Part shown: positions 31,378-37,411 of the stretch, one piece after another
Layout: the number at the start of each line of letters is the position of its first letter
Numbering within the stretch: the stretch's first letter is position 1
Assembly (NCBI GenBank): GCA_947574135.1
Contig: CANPIM010000031.1
Location: 1 to 40,229 of the forward strand
Origin: an uncultured Lachnospiraceae bacterium
Lineage (GTDB): Bacteria > Bacillota > Clostridia > Lachnospirales > Lachnospiraceae
DNA length: 40,229 bases
Direction of reading: 5' to 3'
Made by a program: the position numbers and the translations under genes
The notes under the pieces: generated by a model
The model's input: the letters and a program-made list of their open reading frames with translations, nothing else
What the model was told of the DNA's origin: nothing
The model's database searches: none

Positions 31378-31815
31378 ATGGAAAACTACAGAGAAAGAAT
31401 CAAGAGAAGAATGGCTCTGTTGAGCGCATGGATACTTCTTACCGCAGGTTTGGGGATTTACAATGTATTTTGTACTGCCGACGAAACGGGTGTCCCTGAA
31501 ATCTTTGGTTTTCAGTGCGGCCTTGCATGTGGTCTGAGCCTTTGCGCCCTACTGCTTCTCCTGCGATATGGCAGGGCTTTGAAGGATGAACGGGGCCTTC
31601 AAAAGCTGTATAACCAGGAGCACGACAAGCGCATGAAGGCTGTGCGGGCCAAGGCCGGCGTCCCCATGGTTCCCATCCTCTCCTTTATTATGATGGGGGT
31701 GGGCATGGTTATGGGCTATACAAACAGCGTGATCTTCTACACCCTCACGGCCGCTGCCATGGGCCAGCTTTTGGTGTCCAGCGCGGCAAAGCTTGTGTAT
31801 CTGCGGCGGATGTAG
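31378..31815 (+). CDS. Small membrane protein partnered with the XRE regulator
   Basis: 145 residues with four predicted membrane helices (MALLSAWILLTAGLGIYNVF, FGFQCGLACGLSLCALLLLL, VPILSFIMMGVGMVMGYTNS, IFYTLTAAAMGQLLVSSAAK). A charged cytoplasmic segment of about 35 residues (YGRALKDERGLQKLYNQEHD and onward) lies between helices 2 and 3. I do not recognise a named family. AAGGAGGAG precedes the ATG. The two-gene arrangement is common in Firmicutes, where the membrane protein is often the regulated target; whether it is a sensor is unknown. Confidence 0.75.
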   Translation: MENYRERIKRRMALLSAWILLTAGLGIYNVFCTADETGVPEIFGFQCGLACGLSLCALLLLLRYGRALKDERGLQKLYNQEHDKRMKAVRAKAGVPMVPILSFIMMGVGMVMGYTNSVIFYTLTAAAMGQLLVSSAAKLVYLRRM

Positions 31816-31818
31816 GCC

Positions 31819-32250
31819 TTAAAATTTCCCCAAGGCCATGACATATTCTCTCTCCCCCGTGCTCTCCTCCACCTCCCGGGACAAAATGGCAAAGCCTTCC
31901 CGAAGATAAAATTGGACTGCACGGGAATTCTTTTCATATACCCGCAGGGTCAGACCGGGCCGTATTATCTTTACATGCTCCAAAAGCGCCCTCCCAATCC
32001 CCCGGGAGCGGGCCTCCTCCTTTACAAAGATTCCCGCAAGGTAGTTGTCAGACAGTCCCACAAATCCCTCCAGGGCTCCTGTGACCGGATTTTCATATAC
32101 ATACACCTCTGCCTCTGGCAGCATTTCCCTGACCTGTTCCAAATGATCCTTCCAATATTTTCCAGAAATAAAGTCATGGGCCTGCAGGTTCCCCTGAAGC
32201 CACAGGTCCATGACTTTCTCCAGGTCTGTAATACGAAACTCTCTTATCAT
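31819..32250 (-). CDS. GNAT-family N-acetyltransferase
   Basis: 143 residues from the ATG at 32250, with AAAGGAAAAGT before it. Features of the GNAT fold are REFRITDLEKVMDLW (strand 1 and helix 1), GFVGLSDNYLAGIFVKEEAR, the acetyl-CoA loop SRGIGRALLEHV (motif A, R/Q-x-x-G-x-G/A) and NSRAVQFYLREGFAIL (motif B). Closest in feel to the YjaB/PhnO-like small-molecule acetyltransferases. Substrate unknown. It converges on the membrane protein gene with a 3-base gap. Confidence 0.9.
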   Translation of the reverse strand: MIREFRITDLEKVMDLWLQGNLQAHDFISGKYWKDHLEQVREMLPEAEVYVYENPVTGALEGFVGLSDNYLAGIFVKEEARSRGIGRALLEHVKIIRPGLTLRVYEKNSRAVQFYLREGFAILSREVEESTGEREYVMALGKF

Positions 32251-32391
32251 ACTTTTCCTTTCGCCGACATCTGTCCTTATGTATGCCCGCAAAATCCTAC
32301 CAGGGCCTTCCCTCCTGACGGCTCGGCTCACCCGCCAACTTGTCCAGATACCCGATCTTCCGCATCAGCCCATCCCCATAGAGCTCCTTCC

Positions 32392-32787
32392 TCAGGCAAT
32401 CTTACTCTTAATCTCCTCTATGGCCTTCTCCAAATGCTGCACCCTCTCCAGCAAATAATTCACCTTGACCTCATAGGCCAGATTATTATCAGCCACCGGA
32501 ATGGCCTGGTTTAATTTTTTCGTAAGCTCTATAAAATTTTCCGCAATCAGCTGAACATTTTTATCTGTGCCATTCTCCAGATGCACCCGAATACCTGCCA
32601 CCTTCCGTTCCAGGTCCTCCACATCCTGGCAAAGCTCCTTCATCTCTCCCTTCAGGATATCCACATCCTGGCGAAGCTCCTTCATCTCCCCCTTCAGCAC
32701 ATCCACATCCTGGCGAAGCTCCCTCACATCCTCATGTACCCCCTGCACCTCTGTCAGGATTTGCCTGAGCATTTCGCTGTCCGTCAT
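32392..32787 (-). CDS. Coiled-coil protein with 14-residue tandem repeats
   Basis: 131 residues. Residues 1-22 and 23-64 form a long heptad pattern, and 23-64 are three near-copies of a 14-residue unit (ELRQDVDVLKGEMK, ELRQDVDILKGEMK, ELCQDVEDLERKVA). These correspond to 42-base DNA repeats at 32596-32721. The C-terminal part (NNLAYEVKVNYLLERVQHLEKAIEEIKSKI) is a second coiled coil. No membrane segment or catalytic motif. AAGGGGGAATCTGGT precedes the ATG. Similar repeat-bearing proteins occur in many Clostridia and phages; function unknown. Confidence 0.8.
   Translation of the reverse strand: MTDSEMLRQILTEVQGVHEDVRELRQDVDVLKGEMKELRQDVDILKGEMKELCQDVEDLERKVAGIRVHLENGTDKNVQLIAENFIELTKKLNQAIPVADNNLAYEVKVNYLLERVQHLEKAIEEIKSKIA
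32596..32721. repeat. 42-base coding tandem repeat (three copies)
   Basis: Units 32680-32721, 32638-32679 and 32596-32637 encode the coiled-coil repeats. The first two differ at few positions, the third is diverged. Copy number could vary between strains without breaking the frame. Confidence 0.85.
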
Positions 32788-32913
32788 ACCAGATTCCCCC
32801 TTCCCGCCTGCTTTTAAAAATTATACCATGTCCCCCATGCAAAGTCTATGAAAAATATGCTATACTATCTTTAATTACAACTAGTGTTCCATCAGAACCG
32901 GAGGAGACAAGCC

Positions 32914-33579
32914 ATGTCAAAAACCATTGCCATCATTGACGACGATCCTTATATTGGAGATATGCTGGAGGAGCTGCTGACAAGGGAGGGCTATGGCATT
33001 CTCCGGGCATATTCCGGCACGGAGGCGGTCTATCTTCTAAAGGAACACAGGCCGGATCTGCTCCTGCTGGATCTTATGCTGCCCGGCCTGGCCGGGGAGC
33101 AGATCCTTCCTCTGGTTCCGGGGATTCCCGTCATTGTAGTCAGTGCAAGGATGGCTGTGGAGGATAAGGTAAAGCTTCTCCGGGAGGGCGCGGCAGATTA
33201 TATTACCAAGCCCTTTGACACCCGGGAGCTTTTGGCCCGCATTGCCGTGCAGCTTCGCATGGCGGCCACATCCCATGCCTTTGGCTTCCTCACCTTTCAG
33301 GAGCTTAAGCTAGATACGACTGCCCGCACGGTAACCCTGAAAGAGCAGCCCATAAGGCTTACCCGGACGGAATACGCCATTCTAAAGCTTCTTATGCAGA
33401 ATCCCAGCCAGGTCCTGACAAAATCTCTTCTGCTGGACCGCATAGGGGCGGACACCCCGGACTGCACGGAAAGCTCCCTAAAAATCCATATCAGCAACCT
33501 CCGGAAAAAGCTTCGGGAGGCCGGGGGCCGGGATTACATCGAGGCTGTATGGGGCATCGGCTACAAAATGAAAGCTTAA
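32914..33579 (+). CDS. OmpR-family response regulator
   Basis: 221 residues from the ATG at 32914 after GGAGGAGACAAGCC. The receiver domain has the acidic pair IIDDDP (8-12), phosphoacceptor D53 (LLLLDLMLPG) and K in YITKPFD. The winged-helix DNA-binding domain (about 125-221) has LTRTEYAILKLLMQNPSQVL, SLKIHISNLRKKLRE and VWGIGYKM. An extended -10 TGCTATACT at 32858-32866 is the likely promoter. First gene of a regulator-ABC-kinase set resembling the bacitracin/lantibiotic resistance modules of Firmicutes; the cognate kinase is the last gene of the set. Confidence 0.95.
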   Translation: MSKTIAIIDDDPYIGDMLEELLTREGYGILRAYSGTEAVYLLKEHRPDLLLLDLMLPGLAGEQILPLVPGIPVIVVSARMAVEDKVKLLREGAADYITKPFDTRELLARIAVQLRMAATSHAFGFLTFQELKLDTTARTVTLKEQPIRLTRTEYAILKLLMQNPSQVLTKSLLLDRIGADTPDCTESSLKIHISNLRKKLREAGGRDYIEAVWGIGYKMKA

Positions 33580-33687
33580 CCATTTCTAAACCTTTTTCTT
33601 TCCCCCTTTCTGAACCTCTCTCTGTTAGATTACAAATACAAAATACCGTACCGCCCTGCTGCGGCACGAAACATGGAGGTATGAAAA

Positions 33688-34602
33688 TTGGAGTATTGTT
33701 TAACAGCAGAAGGACTGAGCAAGCATTACCGGCATTTTAAGGCCCTCAACGGACTGTCCATCCATGTCCCCAAAGGCTCCATCTATGGCCTGGTGGGAAG
33801 GAACGGCGCGGGAAAGACCACCCTGATCCGTCTGATCTGCGGCCTGCAGCGCCCCACAGCCGGGGAATATACGCTCTATGGGCGGAAAAGCACGGATAAA
33901 GAAATCACAGAGGCCCGCCGGCGCATGGGCGCCGTGGTGGAGACCCCTTCCGTTTATCCGGATATGACGGCAGAGGAAAATATCCGCCAGCAGTATCTGC
34001 TTCTTGGCCTTCCCTCCTTTGACGGGATTTCAGAGCTCCTCTGCCTGACCGGCCTTGAAAACACGGGAAAAAAGACAGCCCGGCATTTCTCCCTTGGCAT
34101 GCGCCAACGTCTGGGAATCGCCATAGCCCTGGCCGGGGCCCCGGATTTTCTGGTGCTGGATGAGCCGGCCAATGGGCTGGACCCGGAGGGCATCGTGGAA
34201 ATGCGGGAGCTTATCCTGCGTCTCAACCGGGAGCGTCAAATCACTGTACTGATATCCAGCCACATTTTGGATGAACTGTCTAAGGTGGCCACCCATTACG
34301 GCTTCCTGGACCATGGCCGCATGGTCAGGGAGGTAAGCGCCCGGGATCTGGAGATAGCCTGCCGCAAATGTGTCCGGCTTCAAATTTCCCACACCGGCTC
34401 TCTGGCGCGGGTGCTGGACCAAATGGGGCTGGAATACAAAATCTTAGGCGAGACAGAGGCGGATGTGTACGGAGAGGTGCATCTGTCCCGTCTGGTTATG
34501 GCCCTTTCCCAGGAGGGCTGTGAGGTGCTGGGAATGCAGGAGCACAACGAAAGCCTGGAGAGTTATTTTATGAGTCTGATGGGAGGTGGAGATCATGTAT
34601 AA
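33688..34602 (+). CDS. ABC transporter ATP-binding protein (peptide resistance type)
   Basis: 304 residues. The start appears to be TTG at 33688, with GGAGGT 7 bases upstream; the ATG at 33681 is in another frame. Walker A is GRNGAGKTTLI, signature FSLGMRQRLGIA (a variant of LSGGQ with L for G), Walker B LVLDEPANGLDPEG and the H-loop SSHILDEL. These are features of the BcrA/SpaF-like lantibiotic-immunity group. The last 8 bases overlap the permease start. Role: probable self-protection or resistance against membrane-active peptides, inferred from family and context. Confidence 0.92.
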   Translation: MEYCLTAEGLSKHYRHFKALNGLSIHVPKGSIYGLVGRNGAGKTTLIRLICGLQRPTAGEYTLYGRKSTDKEITEARRRMGAVVETPSVYPDMTAEENIRQQYLLLGLPSFDGISELLCLTGLENTGKKTARHFSLGMRQRLGIAIALAGAPDFLVLDEPANGLDPEGIVEMRELILRLNRERQITVLISSHILDELSKVATHYGFLDHGRMVREVSARDLEIACRKCVRLQISHTGSLARVLDQMGLEYKILGETEADVYGEVHLSRLVMALSQEGCEVLGMQEHNESLESYFMSLMGGGDHV

Positions 34603-35419
34603 GCTTATGTGGGCCAATGGAAGGCGCATGCTCCGGGATAAGGCCTTTCGGATTGGATGTGTCTGTCTCATAGGCGTAAGTGTGTATTTTCCTGTCTCCT
34701 ATCATATGGATCTGGGGGATCAGGCCATTCCCAACAATTACTTTTTCTATTTTAGCCTTTTCATAGGAGTTTTTGTGTCTGTCCTGTGCAGTCTGTATCT
34801 GGGCACAGAGTACAGCGAGGGCACCATGCGCAACAAGCTGATTGCAGGCCACACCCGAAGAAATATTTATCTGGCCAATCTGATTGTCTGTACACTTGCA
34901 TCCCTTTTCGCCATGGCGGTCTATATTGTGGTAGAAAGCCTTGTGGGAATTCCTCTGAACGGAAGGGTGCAGATGGATCTACCGGAAATCCTGATCCGCT
35001 TCCTGGTCAGCGGGTGCATGGTCCTGTCCTTCTCCTCTATCTTTACCCTGCTCAGTATGCTGCATCAGAATAAGGCCGCGGCCTCTGTCATCAATGTGCT
35101 TCTGTTCTTTGCCCTTATGCTCACGGCCGTTTACCTTCTGTCCCGGCTGAGCGAATCGGAATTCATAGAAAATTACGTGTATATAGATAATTTGGGAAAT
35201 CTGGTCCCCGGGGATCCCATGCCCAACCCTCTGTATCTAACAAAAACTCCCCGGGCCGTCTGTGAGTTTCTCTGCGATCTCTTGCCCACAGGACAGGGAC
35301 TTCAGATGTGTACCCAGATTTTCTTCCGTTGGGGACGAATGATGGGGTGTAATGTGGGAATTACAGCCGGTACCACCCTGCTAGGCATCTTTGCCTTTCA
35401 GCGCAAGGATATTAAATAG
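34595..35419 (+). CDS. ABC transporter permease (BcrB/LanE-G like)
   Basis: 274 residues from the ATG at 34595 after GGGAGGTGGAGATC, overlapping the ATPase gene by 8 bases. About six helices: IGCVCLIGVSVYFPVSY, FFYFSLFIGVFVSVLCSLYL, IVCTLASLFAMAVYIVVES, ILIRFLVSGCMVLSFSSIFT, ASVINVLLFFALMLTAVYLL and a final GMTVGI-like helix near the end. The motif GTEYSEGTMRNKLIAGHTR after helix 2 is typical of ABC-2 permeases of bacitracin and lantibiotic resistance. Works with the ATPase gene just upstream. Confidence 0.88.
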   Translation: MYKLMWANGRRMLRDKAFRIGCVCLIGVSVYFPVSYHMDLGDQAIPNNYFFYFSLFIGVFVSVLCSLYLGTEYSEGTMRNKLIAGHTRRNIYLANLIVCTLASLFAMAVYIVVESLVGIPLNGRVQMDLPEILIRFLVSGCMVLSFSSIFTLLSMLHQNKAAASVINVLLFFALMLTAVYLLSRLSESEFIENYVYIDNLGNLVPGDPMPNPLYLTKTPRAVCEFLCDLLPTGQGLQMCTQIFFRWGRMMGCNVGITAGTTLLGIFAFQRKDIK

Positions 35420-35480
35420 AAGCAGGACTCCTGATCTGTCCGTCGCACACGGACACTCCCTTTCAGAGAAAGGAGGCGCC

Positions 35481-36392
35481 ATGCATATCCCATACGGTCT
35501 TGAAATTTTATGTGGGGTATTGTTTTTCATTTGCCTGCTGCTCCTTTGGAAAATATATCTCCTTCACAGAGCAGCAGAGGAAATCCACAGAGAATTTGAG
35601 CAGAAGCTTTCCCAGGACACCAATACCCTTATAGCCATCTCCAGCCGGGATCCTTCCATGAGGCGCCTAGCCGCAGGAATCAACCGACAGCTTTGCCTGT
35701 TAAACCGGGAGCGCCACCAGTATCAACAGGGGGATCGGGAGCTTAAGGAGGCCGTCACCAATATCTCCCATGATCTGCGCACTCCTCTCACAGCAATCTC
35801 CGGGTATCTGGATTTGCTGGAGCAGGAGGTTCCTGCAGAAAAAGCAGCGCAATATCTTAAAATGGTCCGCAACCGGACAAATGCGCTGGGGGAGCTGACG
35901 GAAGAGCTGTTCCACTATTCTGTCATTACCTCCGTGGAAGAGAGTGAAAAAGAATGGCTAGTTCTGAACAGCGTTTTGGAGGAAAGCCTGGCCGCCTATT
36001 ACGGGGCCTTTCTACAGCAGGGCATCACACCGGATATTTCCATTCCGGAGGAAAAGGCAGAGCGTTACCTCAACCGCTCTGCCCTTATGCGGATCCTTGG
36101 GAATCTTATCAGCAACGGGCTCAAATACAGCGATGGCGATCTGTCCGTGGTTATGCAGACAGACGGAACCCTGATCTTTTCAAACCAGGCCCGGACGCTG
36201 TCCCCGGTTCAGGCCGGACGGCTCTTTGACCGCTTCTATACCGTAGAGATGGGCCGGCCCTCCACAGGTCTTGGGCTGGCAATCGCAAAGCAGCTGTGTG
36301 AGCGCATGGGCGGCCAAATTCGGGCAGATTACCGGGACGGGCGCCTGTCTGTGACCCTATTCTTTCCGCCCTCCCCCCAAGACACCGCTTAG
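35481..36392 (+). CDS. Sensor histidine kinase with one membrane helix
   Basis: 303 residues from the ATG at 35481 after GAAAGGAGGCGCC. Only one N-terminal helix is visible (about 8-28, EILCGVLFFICLLLLWKIYL) and no extracellular sensor domain. Then come H97 (ITNISHDLRTP-type box), the N box ILGNLISNGLKYS, and the G box STGLGLAIAKQL. The D/F part is short (NQARTLSPVQAGRLFDRFYT). The missing sensor suggests signal comes through the ABC permease, as in Bce-like systems, but Bce kinases usually have two helices. Follows the ABC genes by about 60 bases and is the only kinase gene here. Confidence 0.93.
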   Translation: MHIPYGLEILCGVLFFICLLLLWKIYLLHRAAEEIHREFEQKLSQDTNTLIAISSRDPSMRRLAAGINRQLCLLNRERHQYQQGDRELKEAVTNISHDLRTPLTAISGYLDLLEQEVPAEKAAQYLKMVRNRTNALGELTEELFHYSVITSVEESEKEWLVLNSVLEESLAAYYGAFLQQGITPDISIPEEKAERYLNRSALMRILGNLISNGLKYSDGDLSVVMQTDGTLIFSNQARTLSPVQAGRLFDRFYTVEMGRPSTGLGLAIAKQLCERMGGQIRADYRDGRLSVTLFFPPSPQDTA

Positions 36393-36431
36393 ACAGCCGC
36401 TTAGACGATTCCCTGTCAAGGGGAGCCCGCC

Positions 36432-36460
36432 TTGCCTTTCCCTCCCAATCGTGGTACAGT
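36432..36460 (+). promoter_or_regulatory. Possible promoter of the AraC regulator gene
   Basis: TTGCCT (36432-36437), 17-base spacer, TACAGT (36455-36460) preceded by TGG. Moderate match; about 55 bases of leader precede the gene. Confidence 0.5.
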
Positions 36461-36520
36461 TAGGGGAGACGCTGCCAGGCGCCCATGGCATCTTTTTCAC
36501 AACACAAGGAGGATTGCCCC

Positions 36521-37399
36521 ATGCGGGAGCTGTACACAGACTTAAATATCCGCTTTACGGTAGAGCAGACAGAATTTTACGCCCTGAATCTGGTCTTTGA
36601 GCGTTTTCTGCGAACCATTCCCAGCCACAGCCATGGCAGCAACAGCTATGAGATCCACTATATTCCCTCCGGCTACGGACATGTAAAAATCGGGGAGATT
36701 CTCTATGATATTGTGCCGGGCACCCTCTATATTACCGGCCCCCATGTGGAGCACGCCCAGGTGCCTTCCCGGGAGGATCCCATGTGTGAATACTGCGTGT
36801 ATCTGAAGCTTGGAAAGCGGCAAAAGGGAAAGCCGGCGGCTCCCTCTGTGCTGGATCTCTTTACCGGCACCCCCTTCTGGTTTGGTCCGGACAGCCAGAA
36901 TGTCCACGGGCTTATGAAGCAGCTTTTCTATGAGCTGGAAAACCGCTACACCGGCTATGTGACCCAGGTGGAGGCTCTTTTGACCCAGCTTATTATCCTG
37001 ATGGTGCGAAACTATGAGATGAAGTCCAAGGCCAAGGAGCACTTTGGCCCCTCTAACCTGGAGGACAGCAAGTTTATTATTCTGGAGGAATACTTTCTCT
37101 ACGAATACCAGAGCCTGTCCTTAGATACCCTGTCCCAGCGCCTGGGCTTAAGCCGCCGGCAGACCGAGCGTCTCTTAAAGGAACACTATGGGAAAACCTT
37201 CCAGCAAAAAAAGACGGAGGCCAAAATGGCCGCCGCCGCTATTTTGTTGTCTGATGGCAGCCGCAGTATCTCCTCCATCGCAGAGGAGCTGGGCTATTCC
37301 TCCGGGGAGCATTTCTCTGCAGCCTTTAAGCGCTATTATCAGATGTCCGCCCGGGAATACCGGAAAGCCACCCAAAATCAGGAAGAGGCCCACCGTTAA
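36521..37399 (+). CDS. AraC-family transcriptional regulator with cupin-like N-terminus
   Basis: 292 residues from the ATG at 36521, with AGGAGG 8 bases upstream. N-terminal cupin-like sensor (about 25-110, IPSHSHGSNSYEIHYIPSGY, GTLYITGPHVEHAQV). C-terminal double HTH (about 190-287) with LDTLSQRLGLSRRQTERLLK and the AraC signature ISSIAEELGYSSGEHFSAAF plus KRYYQMSAREYRK. The N-terminal His-rich strand fits sugar-type effectors. No catabolic operon is adjacent on this strand, so its target lies elsewhere or is not obvious. Confidence 0.93.
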   Translation: MRELYTDLNIRFTVEQTEFYALNLVFERFLRTIPSHSHGSNSYEIHYIPSGYGHVKIGEILYDIVPGTLYITGPHVEHAQVPSREDPMCEYCVYLKLGKRQKGKPAAPSVLDLFTGTPFWFGPDSQNVHGLMKQLFYELENRYTGYVTQVEALLTQLIILMVRNYEMKSKAKEHFGPSNLEDSKFIILEEYFLYEYQSLSLDTLSQRLGLSRRQTERLLKEHYGKTFQQKKTEAKMAAAAILLSDGSRSISSIAEELGYSSGEHFSAAFKRYYQMSAREYRKATQNQEEAHR

Positions 37400-37411
37400 A
37401 GCCCCGCACCC

